This document shows, piece after piece, positions 1 to 8,807 of a DNA stretch of 64,000 nucleotides. The notes under the pieces were generated by a model. The model was not told where the DNA came from, ran no database searches, and was given only the letters and a program-made list of their open reading frames with translations. Source of the DNA: Alkalihalobacillus sp. YIM B00296 (GTDB taxonomy: Bacteria; Bacillota; Bacilli; Bacillales; Fictibacillaceae); NCBI RefSeq assembly GCF_020179385.1, contig NZ_JAIBLJ010000012.1, positions 1 to 64,000 on the forward strand, written 5' to 3'. Position 1 is the stretch's first letter. Each line of letters begins with the position of its first letter. The position numbers were made by a program, and so were the translations under genes.

Positions 1-40
1 CCCACAAAAGTCTATTGTGTAGACTTTTGGGACAGCCCCT
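1..40. repeat. Right end of a palindromic GGGACAGCCCC repeat
   Basis: Arms AAAAGTCT (6-13) and AGACTTTT (21-28) form a hairpin, followed by GGGACAGCCCC at 29-39. The same end sequence closes the long hairpin repeats near 20.7 kb and 49.9 kb. The left part of this copy is cut off by the window edge. Confidence 0.6.
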
Positions 41-175
41 TATATTATATAAAATGAGACAATCATGATTATTTGGAATTCCTAGAAGGACGATAAGTGA
101 ATTCTATAATCGAAATGGTCTTATGTCCCTGATAAGTTTAAGTAATTTTAACCCCTCCCCCCCTTATGGTTATAA

Positions 176-201
176 AAAGGATACCGAAGGTGGTATCCTT
201 T
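176..201 (-). terminator. Rho-independent terminator of the YjzC-like gene
   Basis: AAAGGATACC (176-185) and GGTATCCTTT (192-201) form a perfect 10-bp stem with a 6-nt loop. On the minus strand the stem is followed by U-rich sequence. It lies just past the stop of the small gene at 208-363. Confidence 0.8.
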
Positions 202-207
202 AGTCAA

Positions 208-363
208 TTAATCTCGTTTCCAAGTGGTTTCATTACCTGAAACTGGGCAAGCTGGGAAATCATCATTGTTTTTGAATTCTTTCCTTTCACCAGCTTCACA
301 AGTGTATCGGCCAGCTTCTGGAACACGTTCACCTGTTCTAAAATCACGGTTACGGTCTGCCAT
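208..363 (-). CDS. YjzC-like small protein, 51 aa
   Basis: This 51-residue reading frame starts at an ATG (363) nine bases after a perfect AAGGAGGT (373-380) and ends at TAA just before a terminator. A longer overlapping frame (204-401) exists but would translate through this ribosome site and has no site of its own, so this frame is the better one. The product is polar, begins MADRNRDFRTGERVPEAG and ends in a Trp-Lys-Arg-Asp tail, with cysteines near residues 22 and 41. The 'FR.GE..P..G' start and the Trp near the end resemble the small YjzC family of Bacillus. Function unknown. Family assignment is by pattern only. Confidence 0.7.
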   Translation of the reverse strand: MADRNRDFRTGERVPEAGRYTCEAGERKEFKNNDDFPACPVSGNETTWKRD

Positions 364-477
364 AATGGTAACACCTCCTTACACCTAGTTAGAGTGACCA
401 TTTATAATACACCTTATCCCCCCTCGGGGCTAAGGAGATGATTAAATTGCCAATACCAGAAAATAGAAGACAAGACA

Positions 478-741
478 TTAACAAACGATTGAACTATGCT
501 TCTGATTCTCGTCCATTAAATTCAAATTAATATCCGACTGAATGTTAAAATAATTTAGTACTTGAACTATTTGTTCTTTATGCTGACCCGTAACGATGAC
601 CTTCACATTAAACCATTCCGGATATTTTATTAATTCTTTTATCACTGGGGACATTTTGATGGCTTCCGGCCGAGTTCCGAAAATGAACATAATTGTTTTA
701 GGTGTAATATGGACCACTTCCTTGTTAGTAATTCTTTTCAT
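478..741 (-). pseudogene. UDP-GlcNAc 2-epimerase (WecB/MnaA-like), N-terminal fragment
   Basis: The 87-residue frame carries the N-terminal signature of non-hydrolysing UDP-GlcNAc 2-epimerases: FIFGTRPEAIKMSPVI at about residues 19-34, then VTGQHKEQI. The family is usually about 370 aa, so roughly three quarters of the enzyme is missing and no continuation is visible downstream. Its ATG overlaps the stop of the upstream glycosyltransferase relic (ATGA), so the two were translationally coupled. The complete enzyme makes UDP-ManNAc for wall teichoic acid or polysaccharide; this fragment cannot. Confidence 0.85.
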
Positions 742-1550
742 AATTCGTTAAGAGATTTCTGGATAAGGTGTTCAAAAGCAGATGGATTTTTATGGAGGTT
801 TGACAAATGTTTTAAACCGTAAATACCATACTGATGAACTAATCCTTTTTCGTTTAATTCAAAATCCAAATGTTTGTCGGGAAGGGACATCCGTTGGGCC
901 ATTGTCGCATGATAAACCCAGGATTTAAGTAGCATTTTGGCCTCCACTTTGTCCGAGTTCCCATATAATACAAATAACCTAATAATAAGCTATCATCCTC
1001 ATACCCTTGTTTCCCTTTTAAAAATTGGGTGTCATAGCCTCCAATTTCTTTTAAAATATGTGACTTATGAATAACAGGATGAACGAATCCTTCATAGACT
1101 TCATCTTTTGAAAAACAGTTTAATAATGAAATCAGCTCTGCAGGATTATCTGGAACATCTCGTAAAATGCCAAGAGGTCCAATTTCACCGTTCACGTTCA
1201 TTATGCCTGGTGAAACCATAGGTTCATCCGTTTGCTCTAACAATTGGATTAAAGGCACATACCATTCGGATGGAAATACCATGTCCAAATGAATTTCCGA
1301 AATATATTTAACGTCAGGATAGTGATCCCAAATATATTGAAAACAATTTTGCCTAGCTTGGGCGATGCCTATGTTCGTACCATTTCCCAGAATAACGAAT
1401 GGCAATCCGTATTTGGATAGCTTTTTTTGAAGGATATCAATCTTCAGACAGCCCGAGGCTTTCAAAGCATCGGGCTGCCATTTTCATATTGTGTTGATAT
1501 TCCAGAGGATCTTTATGAATCAATAATGGCAATGTATGAATGATTTTCAT
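738..1550 (-). pseudogene. Glycosyltransferase pseudogene with at least two frameshifts
   Basis: Three overlapping frames together read as one glycosyltransferase. The N-terminus starts at ATG 1550 behind a GGGTGG site and runs to a stop at 1437. The middle (about 1440-950) carries the nucleotide-sugar-binding type sequence with EIHLDMVFP and a GGYDTQFLKGKQGYEDD acceptor motif. The C-terminus continues in another frame (947-738). Frame changes fall near 1440 and near 950. It is followed directly by the wecB fragment, so this was an operon for a surface or spore polysaccharide. GT2-like assignment is inference from the DxD-type and GYEDD motifs. Confidence 0.8.
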
Positions 1551-1586
1551 ATAACCACCCTTTTTAATCATTATGAGAAAAAGGTT

Positions 1587-2915
1587 TTATTCTACCCATT
1601 CAACGAGGTTTGGGTTATCATCCAGAATGGACATATACTGTTCTTTCCAGCCGTAAAGACCATTAGGATCAAGCCTTTGATATCTTTTAAATTTTTTTAA
1701 ACGATCTTCAGGCTTTCGCCAGCCAAAATGTTTCAAACGTAATTGCGATATACGGTTAGGGAGTTCAAATATGTTCTCGGGAAATCGACCACAATGCTGG
1801 GGAGAAAAACACATCATAATCATTTTGTTCTAGAAGCTGATCAACCTCATAAACAAATTTATTTTCAAACATTTCATCCGCGTCAAGGTTCAATATCCAT
1901 TGAGGATCCGTTTTAAGTGTTTCTTCCCATCGCTGCTTCCGGAGTATGTTTCATTTTTTATTATGTGTAAAGGAATATCTTTTAACATGTCGAAACAAAC
2001 TTGAACCGTGCTATCCGTACTTCCATCATCTATAATCACAGCATTATCAATATATTGTAAATGTTCTTTTAACACTTGTTTGAGATACCTGTCCGCTTCG
2101 TTTTTAACCACCATTGAAAGCGTTAGCTTCGGACGGTACGGTTTTACAGGCGGAAGATCTGGTTTTGTTTCCATTTTTGCCGATGGGTTTTCCTTTTCCA
2201 TGTTCGATAGAAACGTTTTCGCACCCTCTATATCCGTGTCACGGTAAATGTGGTAAGCGGGATAAAAGGTATCAACATACATGGAAAACCCTAAAGCGGC
2301 TGCCCGAATACAAAAATGCCGATCTTCTCCCACAAATGAGAGGTTTTTAATTTTTTTAAAATTTACACCAGATGTTAAAGCATGCCGGCTGATTAATGTG
2401 CAAGCTCCGAGTCCTCCCACTTCGTAAATACCGGGTACCTTCAATTGATCGATAAACTCTCTCGTCCTTATACTGATTTCCTCATCGTTTAGTTCCTCTC
2501 CGGGGTTTTTATGCCATTGAGTAAATTGGTCTCTTATCCATACCTGAGGACTTAGTTCCGATTCAGGCCACCATTGTGTCCAAAATATCTCGGAAATGAT
2601 GTCCTTTTTTGCATGAATTAAGTGTTGAACGGTCCTTGGGTGAATTAACACGTCAGAATCAATCAAAAACAAATAGTCGTAATGAAGCTCAACTGCTTTA
2701 TGTATCATAAGATTTTTAAATTCGGCCACTTTCCATATTAATTGTTCATTCCATTGATGGGTTGTATTGTCATCGCAAATATATTCACCTCTTTGTTCCG
2801 ATTTTAATATTGTTACATTGTTTACCGTTTCAGCAAATTCATGAAGTAACTGGCTTAATTCCTGCTGTATATGGGGTCCCGGCAGAAAAACGCGGAAAAT
2901 ATACGCTAAGCCAAT
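1587..2915 (-). pseudogene. Two-domain glycosyltransferase pseudogene (GT2 at C-terminus)
   Basis: Coding similarity runs from about 2915 (FLPGPH, no start codon, preceded by a stop) to 1587. The first domain has LFLIDSDVLIHPRT; the second starts LTLSMVVKNEADRYL and has the GT2 signature IDDGSTDST. Near 1940 the frame shifts by one base; the shifted frame continues with WILNLDADEMFE. Near 1815 the frame changes again and a segment typical of this family appears to be missing before CGRFPENIFELPN. The 5' end abuts the MerR terminator. The gene belongs to the decayed polysaccharide locus and encodes no complete enzyme. Confidence 0.8.
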
Positions 2916-2925
2916 TTATGTATGC

Positions 2926-2968
2926 AAAAAGCCGATTTTCCTTACGCTAAGGACAATCGGCTTTTTTT
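2926..2968. terminator. Bidirectional terminator between the MerR gene and the glycosyltransferase relic
   Basis: AAAAAGCCGAT (2926-2936) pairs with ATCGGCTTTTT (2956-2966), with TCC/GGA extending the stem. Runs of T occur on both strands. Confidence 0.85.
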
Positions 2969-2982
2969 GATGAAAGTTGGAA

Positions 2983-3321
2983 TTATTCAACCTCTTTTTT
3001 GTTTGAAGCACTATTCGCTAACTTGAGAAAAACTTCATTAATATTTTTCATCCGATCTTCAACTTTTTTAGCTGCTGCATCAAGTGTAAATCCTTCTTCA
3101 ATTAACTCCTGAATTAAAAGAATTTTTTTTATATTTAAGTAATTATATCTTCGAGTAGTCCCTTCTCCTTCTTTCTCAGATTCAATAATGCCTTTTTCTT
3201 CCCAGTAACGTATTTTTCTTGTAGGTACCCCAGTTATGTCAGAAACCTCTCCAATGCCAACAACAAGTTTCTTTAACAAGTCAAAATCAAGTAATGGATC
3301 TATTTCGAATTTATTACTCAC
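2983..3321 (-). CDS. MerR-family transcriptional regulator
   Basis: The 112-residue protein has a MerR winged-helix HTH at about residues 20-90: VGIGEVSDITGVPTRKIRYWEEKGII, then TRRYNYLNIKKILLIQELIEEGFTL. After this comes only a short lysine-rich tail, so there is no obvious effector-binding domain and no metal-binding cysteines. It uses a GTG start six bases after GGAGGG. It is divergent from the tautomerase/CMD/MFS cassette, and a perfect palindrome sits in that promoter, so it probably controls the cassette. The inducer is unknown. Confidence 0.88.
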   Translation of the reverse strand: MSNKFEIDPLLDFDLLKKLVVGIGEVSDITGVPTRKIRYWEEKGIIESEKEGEGTTRRYNYLNIKKILLIQELIEEGFTLDAAAKKVEDRMKNINEVFLKLANSASNKKEVE

Positions 3322-3395
3322 ATTTTTCCCTCCAATACTCTTCGTAACTATTTTACAACAAAAGAAGTGTATTTACAATTTTTCAGCGAAATGTA

Positions 3396-3423
3396 TTGAC
3401 TTATTTTGTAACTAGGTTACAAT
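3396..3423 (+). promoter_or_regulatory. MerR-type promoter and operator of the tautomerase cassette
   Basis: A -35 TTGACT (3396-3401) and -10 TACAAT (3418-3423) are 16 bp apart. Between them lies the perfect 7-3-7 palindrome TTGTAACTAGGTTACAA (3406-3422). An operator between the -35 and -10 boxes is the classic MerR arrangement. Confidence 0.8.
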
Positions 3424-3475
3424 ACATGTAGATAATATACATTATCTAGATCATTCAAAAGAGGAGAGGTTTAAA

Positions 3476-3712
3476 GTGCCTATCATTAATGTTGATTGTT
3501 GGGAAGGGTTTAACGAGGAACAAAAAATGCAGTGGATCAAGGAATTAACGGACACTACTGTAAATTTGTTCAATATTCCTCCAGACAAAGTATTGGTTAT
3601 TTTAAGAGAAGTTTCTTTAACAAATTGGGGGCAAGCCGGGATTGTTGCTTCTGATCCGGAATTTTTAGCAAAAAGTCGTATAACTGAACTTCCATCTAAA
3701 CAAAAAGTTTAA
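3476..3712 (+). CDS. 4-oxalocrotonate tautomerase family protein
   Basis: This 78-residue protein starts MPIINVDCWEGF, so removal of Met exposes the catalytic Pro-1 of the tautomerase superfamily. The rest (EEQKMQWIKELTDTTVNLFNIPPDKVLVILREV) matches the beta-alpha-beta fold of 4-OT-like enzymes. The C-terminus (SLTNWGQAGIVASDPEF) has the usual W-G/A-G region of DmpI-like members. Start is GTG 3476 behind GAGGAGAGG. First gene of a MerR-controlled cassette with a CMD protein and an MFS pump, which suggests handling of a reactive or aromatic compound. Substrate unknown. Confidence 0.88.
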   Translation: MPIINVDCWEGFNEEQKMQWIKELTDTTVNLFNIPPDKVLVILREVSLTNWGQAGIVASDPEFLAKSRITELPSKQKV

Positions 3713-3780
3713 ATACACGCATTACTAATGCATTAGAATTCCGTACGAAGTGATGACGATAGATGGGAGGGTCTTTTGAT

Positions 3781-4086
3781 TTGACTAAAAATCCTGTATT
3801 CGAACAGTTTAAAGAGGAATTTCCAGATGTGTTTTCTACCTTTAATGATTTGTATAAAACGGTTAGTTCAAAAGCTTTAGACGAAAAAACAAAACAGTTA
3901 GTCTATTTAGGGATTCTAACAGTAACAAGGTACGCACCTGCATTTCGTGTCCATATTAAAAAGGCATTAGAAGCTGGTGCAACAGAGAGTGAAATCAAGG
4001 AAGCGATCATGTTGGCGATTCCTGCTGGTGGACTTTGCAACTTTCTTTCTGTGCTACCCGATATGATGGATGAACTAAATGGGTAA
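3781..4086 (+). CDS. Carboxymuconolactone decarboxylase (CMD)/AhpD-like protein lacking CxxC
   Basis: I chose TTG 3781, seven to ten bases after GGGAGGG (3764-3770); the in-frame ATG at 3763 would lie inside that site. The 101-residue product fits one CMD domain: KTKQLVYLGILTVTR, then HIKKALEAGATESEIKEAI and PAGGLCNFL. In AhpD-type members a CxxC precedes the helix with the conserved His; here the corresponding residues read APAFRVH, so thiol-disulfide chemistry is unlikely. It lies between a tautomerase and an MFS transporter, fitting a small catabolic or detoxifying cassette. Confidence 0.85.
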   Translation: MTKNPVFEQFKEEFPDVFSTFNDLYKTVSSKALDEKTKQLVYLGILTVTRYAPAFRVHIKKALEAGATESEIKEAIMLAIPAGGLCNFLSVLPDMMDELNG

Positions 4087-4099
4087 GGAGGTACTTTTC

Positions 4100-5301
4100 A
4101 TGGCAGAAGTAGCAGGTAAAGTTAATCATGCAACGTCAGAAAGAAATTATCCTCTTATGACGGCGATTCTGTTCTGGTGTGGCTTAGTTGTTGTATCTAG
4201 TCTTTATATTACCATTCCCTTAGTTTCGGTATTTGCAGGTATTTTTGAAGTATCACCAGCACAAGCCGCATGGACCAGCAGTGCATTTTCATTTTGTTAT
4301 GCTATTGGGTTTTTATTTTTTGGCCCATTGTCTGATCGCTACGGTCGTAAACAAATCATTTTAATTGGGCTAGGAGTATTGACCATTGTTACTCCCATTA
4401 TTGGCTTGTTTGACAATCTGTCTTGGCTAATAGCTCTACGAGGAATTCAAGGGGTTGCTGCAGCAACATTTGCACCGGCTGCACTCTCTTATGCAGTTGA
4501 AATGTTTCCAGCAGAAAGACGAGTTACTACGATTGGGTTTGTTAGTACTGGATTTTTAATGGCTGCAATTGTTGGTCAGGTGATCAGCAGTCTAGTCAGT
4601 CAAATTCTTAGTTGGAACTACGTGTTTTATCTCCTAGGTGGAATTTATTTAATCACTGCTTTATTAATTGCGTTGTTTATACCGATAGGTGAAGTTCAAC
4701 AAGTAAGAGGAAGTATTCTTACACCATTTAAACAAATGCGCGAGGTCTTTGCACAAAAAGCTTTATTTTTGTGTTATGTCGTTACAGTAACACTATTACT
4801 TTCCATGGTTGGAATGTATTCGGCACTGGGAACTTATTTAAGTGGTCCGGCGTTTGGTCTCGATGGTCAGAGCATACTGTTCATCCGATCTGTCGGAATT
4901 ATAGGTATGTTACTTTCTCCGTTTGCCGGACGATTGGTTACAAAGTTTGGTATCCATAATGTTCTTAGAGGGGGCTTGTCCTTAGCTGTTGTAGGTATTG
5001 CAATAATGGGAGTTAGCTCGAATTTGTTTTTTCTTATTGTAATGAGTGTTATTTTTGTGGCGGGTATTTCTATAACCGTTCCCACTCTAATCTCACTTGT
5101 CGGTCAGTTAGGAGGGCTGCTAGGGGTGTTTCGGTTGCACTTTACACGTTTATTCTATTTATTGGCGCGTCCCTTGGTCCGATAGTAGCTGTTAGTTTAT
5201 TAAAAACGGGGAGTTATCTCTTAACCTTTGAAGTATTAGCACTCTTGCTAGGAATAGGATTAACCGTCTCATTTCTTATTAAAAGTCGAAATCAGGAGTA
5301 G
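4100..5301 (+). pseudogene. MFS transporter with a 1-nt frameshift near its 3' end
   Basis: ATG 4100 follows AAGGAGGT (4085-4092). The protein has MFS features: twelve-helix hydrophobicity, the loop 2-3 motif GPLSDRYGRKQ at about residue 75, and a second-half equivalent. The frame breaks at about 5112-5117 and stops at 5185. One base lower in frame, reading continues GVSVALYTFILFIGASLGP and ends at TAG 5301, for 401 codons. Adding a single G in the GGAGGG run restores the full gene. It is the likely efflux or uptake partner of the tautomerase/CMD pair. Either a recent loss or a read error. Confidence 0.85.
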
Positions 5302-5304
5302 ATA

Positions 5305-6010
5305 ATGAAAAGGATAATATTGTCCGTGCTGTCTTTACTGCTGTTGGGGTGTGGAATGTATTTTGTAGTAGTATATGCTGAAGATTTTCAACAAAAAGAA
5401 CAGGCCAATGAGGTGAACAATATGAGAAAAGTTAAACAAAAAAGCCCTGTTACTGAGCAGGATTATCAGCCAGCCTTAAATGCTGCTTTAAAGTTTTTGG
5501 AAATTCCTGAAGGATACGAATTGAAAAATGTTCGCAGCAGAAAACAAAATGAAGCTGATGTCTGGGTTTTTCGTTACGAAAAGTTAAATGGGGAAAATAA
5601 TGGACTCGGTGGTGAACATTATTCATTTACAGTGGACAATGAAAGTCATAAAATCCTAGGGATTACATGGATGGATCAGCGTTTTGCTTCAGGTCAGCAA
5701 CTGCCTTCCGAAAAACGAACAGAAGAACTTGCACAAACTTTTCTTAATCGGACTCAACCTGGGTTATTTAACCGTTTAGAGAATCATTGGATCCGTCCGC
5801 ATGATGAATTCATAACCGCAAATGGAAAAAAAAGTAACCATTACTGGTATGAAATATAAGTGCTACTTACCAGATGAGGATACTTGGGCATGGGTGATCG
5901 TCGGCCCAGAAAAAAAGATTATTACCTTTGAACAAGGAATTAAATGGGAAGGTGGCCGAGTAACCGAAAAATGGCTGCATGACAATTGGCTAGATACGGA
6001 TAACACATAG
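5305..6010 (+). pseudogene. N-terminally anchored or lipid-modified protein, frameshifted at an A8 tract
   Basis: The gene starts three bases after the MFS stop. An N-terminal hydrophobic stretch (about residues 4-24, with a Gly-Cys at 15-16 that could be a weak lipobox) is followed by an extracellular part. Two segments look like PepSY/YcdB-type repeats: VFRYEKL...YSFTVDNESHKILGI, and later YLPDEDTWAWVIVGPEKK. The first frame ends at 5859; the second begins in the same A8 run (5824-5831) and ends at 6010. One A fewer gives one continuous protein of about 234 aa. Function unknown. Confidence 0.65.
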
Positions 6011-6224
6011 GATACCAGTCTGTAAACAAGATTTTGCTAAAGAATTTTTGGTATTTAGTCCAGTCTCAAAAACATTCGTTTTTGATAATAACTGCAAAGC
6101 TACTCTAAAATAAATGTCACTTTAGGAGTTATTTTGCACCTGTTTTAAGCGTTATTTTGCACTATAAGTAAATATAAAAATGCTACCTTTTAATAAAGTG
6201 GTAGGGTCAGGACCAATATTTAAA

Positions 6225-6266
6225 AAGCCCAATTTCTCAGCACTAAAATTGAGAAATTGGACTTTT
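6225..6266. terminator. Bidirectional terminator
   Basis: AAGCCCAATTTCTCA (6225-6239) pairs with TGAGAAATTGGACTT (6250-6264) apart from one mismatch; A- and T-runs flank it. It separates the MFS cassette from the convergent SDR gene. The rest of 6011-6378 holds no recognisable gene. Confidence 0.8.
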
Positions 6267-6269
6267 ATC

Positions 6270-6303
6270 GTTACTCCAGAAAAGCGCCCTATTCTTGAAT
6301 AAC
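6270..6303. repeat. Short dispersed palindrome, copy 1 (TTACTCCAGAA...)
   Basis: GTTACTCCAGAA (6270-6281) and TTCTTGAATAAC (6292-6303) are near-perfect inverted arms. Related sequences occur at 39716 and 41257, each with a TTAYTCCAGAA core followed by a G/C-rich patch. Confidence 0.4.
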
Positions 6304-6378
6304 CACACGACTTGCATTAGCTGGTTCCGTATTATTGGGTTAAAGGAGCATTCGTCGATTTTAGAGCCCATCCACGTC

Positions 6379-7191
6379 TCATCGAAAGTTACTTGTAATA
6401 AACGTTATAAACTCCTCATCCGATGATTCCTTTCTCATGTTCTCTAGAAACTTTGCATCTTCTCCGACAAGATATCGAAAACGCTCTGTTTGATCTATTG
6501 CAGCTTCATAAATCACCTTAGCTACGAGTTCCGGTGTAGAGACGTTGGTCTGAAAACTTTCCATTTGCTTTTGAAGTACCTTTTCATGATAGGTTCTATA
6601 CACTTCCAAGGATTCATCCATTATCAATTCCAAGGATCGACCTGTAAAGTCCGTGGCGATGTTTCCAGGCTCTATCACTTTTACCTTAATATTTTGAGTT
6701 GCTAGTTCGTAGTAAAGTGATTCCGAAAATCCTTCAATTGCCCACTTGCTCGCATGGTAAAGGGATATAAGTGGAAAGGCAACACGTCCACCAATAGACG
6801 ATATATTTATAATCATTCCTGCCTTGTTCGTTCTGAAATGGGGCAGAATGGCTTTGATTGAATTCATAACACCAAACACATTCACGTCAAATTGCTTTTT
6901 GACCTGAACATCTGTCGCAGCTTCAAAAACGCCAAATGCAGCATAACCCGCATTATTCAACAGGACATCAATTTTACCGAAATGTTCAATTCCTTTTGTG
7001 ATGGCATCTTGAATCGTTACTTTTCGCTCGACATCTAGCTTTGTCACCAAAACACGATCTAATCGATTCAATTCCGTTTCCTTCTCTGGAGACCGCATGG
7101 TGGCCACCACATTCCATCCTCGCTCTAAAAAATAGTTGGCTGTTGCTCTTCCGATACCTGAAGAAGCTCCTGTAATTAAAATCGTCTTCAT
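6379..7191 (-). CDS. SDR-family oxidoreductase
   Basis: Classical short-chain dehydrogenase/reductase, 270 aa from ATG 7191 (MKTILITGASSGIG), which follows GGGAGGCG; an upstream in-frame start at 7236 has no ribosome site. It shows the Rossmann motif TGASSGIG, LDV before the adenine pocket, NNAG, the catalytic Ser of NISSIGG, and YHASK (catalytic Tyr and Lys). The C-terminal part (IEPGNIATDF) matches SDRs acting on small carbonyl compounds or steroid-like substrates. Divergent from a TetR regulator, which likely represses it. Substrate cannot be read from sequence. Confidence 0.92.
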   Translation of the reverse strand: MKTILITGASSGIGRATANYFLERGWNVVATMRSPEKETELNRLDRVLVTKLDVERKVTIQDAITKGIEHFGKIDVLLNNAGYAAFGVFEAATDVQVKKQFDVNVFGVMNSIKAILPHFRTNKAGMIINISSIGGRVAFPLISLYHASKWAIEGFSESLYYELATQNIKVKVIEPGNIATDFTGRSLELIMDESLEVYRTYHEKVLQKQMESFQTNVSTPELVAKVIYEAAIDQTERFRYLVGEDAKFLENMRKESSDEEFITFITSNFR

Positions 7192-7267
7192 CTTTATCGC
7201 CTCCCTTTCTGATTCATCACAAAAAGTATATAACAAAATATGAACAAAGTAAACTAAATAAACCCTT

Positions 7268-7326
7268 TTAGTATAGTTTATATATTTTGTTGATATTGTT
7301 TATTTTGTATACTAATTCGGTATAAT
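7268..7326. promoter_or_regulatory. Divergent SDR/TetR control region
   Basis: Inverted half-sites TTAGTATA (7268-7275) and TATACTAA (7308-7315) flank AT-rich DNA. A -10-like TATAAT (7321-7326) precedes the TetR gene. The half-sites are plausible TetR binding elements; no convincing -35 was found. Confidence 0.45.
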
Positions 7327-7356
7327 GGTGTATGTAGAGAAGGGAGGCTCCTTTTA

Positions 7357-7995
7357 GTGAAAAAGGCAGCAAGTATTGAAAAATACATCGAAAAGATAAA
7401 ACCGATTATAAGAAAAACCAAGTTTAGTCAACTGAAAATAGATGATATAGCAAGGTATATGGATATTAGTAAAGCAACACTTTATAAGAATTTTTCTACG
7501 AAAGACGAGATTATACAGGTAGTCGTGGCGCATTATATTGATTACCTTTCAGAAGCCGATTCTATTGTTCAAGATGAAAATATCTCATTTACCCAACGTT
7601 TCCAGAAAACGTTTGAACAATCGTTGAAATGTGTCATCTATGTATCTGATTTATTTTTAAACGATCTCAAAGAGTCCTATCCATATTTGTTTGAGAACCT
7701 TGAAGTTGCCCAACAAAATCGTAACAAAAACCTAGAGGCTTTCTTTAAAGCCGGTATGGATCAGGGGATATTTAACCGGATAAATGCTGTGTTGTTTATG
7801 GTTCAGGATGATGCTGTCCTTCGTCGTATTATGGTACCTTCATTTTCCATAAAGTATGATCTTACATTAAAACAAGCACTTATGGACTTTTACCAATTGA
7901 AAAAGAATCAGCTGTTTAAACCGGAATATCTCGATACAGTTGATGATTCTGTTATTGAAAAAGAAATTGTTCAAACTCTATCGACAATCACGTAA
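7357..7995 (+). CDS. TetR-family transcriptional regulator
   Basis: The 212-residue protein has a TetR HTH at residues 10-55 (KIDDIARYMDISKATLYKNFSTKDEII), followed by an all-helical ligand domain with no recognisable signature. Start is GTG 7357 behind GGGAGG. Its divergence from the SDR gene and the shared palindromic region suggest it represses that gene and itself. Confidence 0.9.
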   Translation: MKKAASIEKYIEKIKPIIRKTKFSQLKIDDIARYMDISKATLYKNFSTKDEIIQVVVAHYIDYLSEADSIVQDENISFTQRFQKTFEQSLKCVIYVSDLFLNDLKESYPYLFENLEVAQQNRNKNLEAFFKAGMDQGIFNRINAVLFMVQDDAVLRRIMVPSFSIKYDLTLKQALMDFYQLKKNQLFKPEYLDTVDDSVIEKEIVQTLSTIT

Positions 7996-8086
7996 ACAAA
8001 CATCTGTTGAAGGACAAAACCCTTTCATGTAACTAAGTGAAAATTTGTGAGAATTATGAATTTTTAATCTCCGATAATAAAGATTA

Positions 8087-8128
8087 GAGGCCATTAACAC
8101 CAGGAATTAAAGGTGTTAATGGCCTCTA
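8087..8128. terminator. Strong 16-bp hairpin between convergent TetR and cupin genes
   Basis: AGAGGCCATTAACACC (8087-8102) and GGTGTTAATGGCCTCT (8113-8128) pair perfectly. There is no immediate T-run on the plus strand, so it could terminate weakly or act as an mRNA 3' stabiliser. The rest of 7996-8313 holds nothing recognisable. Confidence 0.6.
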
Positions 8129-8313
8129 AGGGTTTACAGAAAAGATTTTTCTCCGTTAAGGTCTAATTATAGAACTACAGGTATCTTACAGTTACCTTAT
8201 TCAAGAATATGGACCTATAATTTACATGTATTCAAAGTAAAACTGGTTTATATAATGATTGATCTTTTATGCTGTTTTAATTGAGCTATCGCTACCTGTT
8301 TGTTGAACAACAT

Positions 8314-8669
8314 TTATTTCTGGATATGCATGAAAGATGATGGTTTTAATTCTTCGCTTTCAATGACGATAGCAGTTAATCCTTTATCTGTTTTGGTTTC
8401 ATGCCATTCATCTTTTTCCCAAAAAACAGCATCTCCTGATTGAACTTTGAAGTATTCTTCCTTTTCACCTCGAACAAATCCTTCTCCATTCATAATTAAA
8501 AGAAGTTGAGGTACAACTGCTTCGTGATAGCCAATAATACCGTTTTCTTCTAAATGCATACACCTATATAAGCTGTCTTTTCAGTTTGAATAATACGCGA
8601 CATAATAAAATCTGAATTGAATTTTGAAATCTTTTTTCCACTGTCTTTATTGAATTTATAAAACTCCAT
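8314..8669 (-). pseudogene. Cupin-domain protein, 1-nt frameshift
   Basis: ATG 8669 follows a good AGGAGG. The first frame encodes MEFYKFNKDSGKKISKFNSD and stops after about 39 codons. The frame beginning at 8559 (MHLEENGIIGYHEAVVPQ) carries the cupin core: G.VRGE, then VQSGDAVFWEKDEWHET and TAIVIE. Adding one base near 8560 joins them into about 118 aa, the normal size of this small cupin family. Most metal-ligand histidines of classical cupins are sparse here. Role unknown. Confidence 0.8.
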
Positions 8670-8807
8670 TATGTACCTCCTGAAACAATTAGAATAACAT
8701 ATTACATTTCAACAGATATTTGGATTTACCTCTTATTGCTATTAAATTAACCTGCACCGTTACTTCAATAAGAATAGCGATCCCTTGTTTAAGTATCGCA
8801 CAATAAG

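Noticed and set aside
204-401. 65-residue minus-strand frame around the YjzC-like gene
   Set aside because: It reads through the AAGGAGGT site and start of the 51-aa frame, has no ribosome site, and its sequence has no protein-like pattern.
4079-4099. Upstream ATG of the MFS gene at 4079
   Set aside because: It lies inside the CMD gene without a ribosome site; AAGGAGGT points to ATG 4100.
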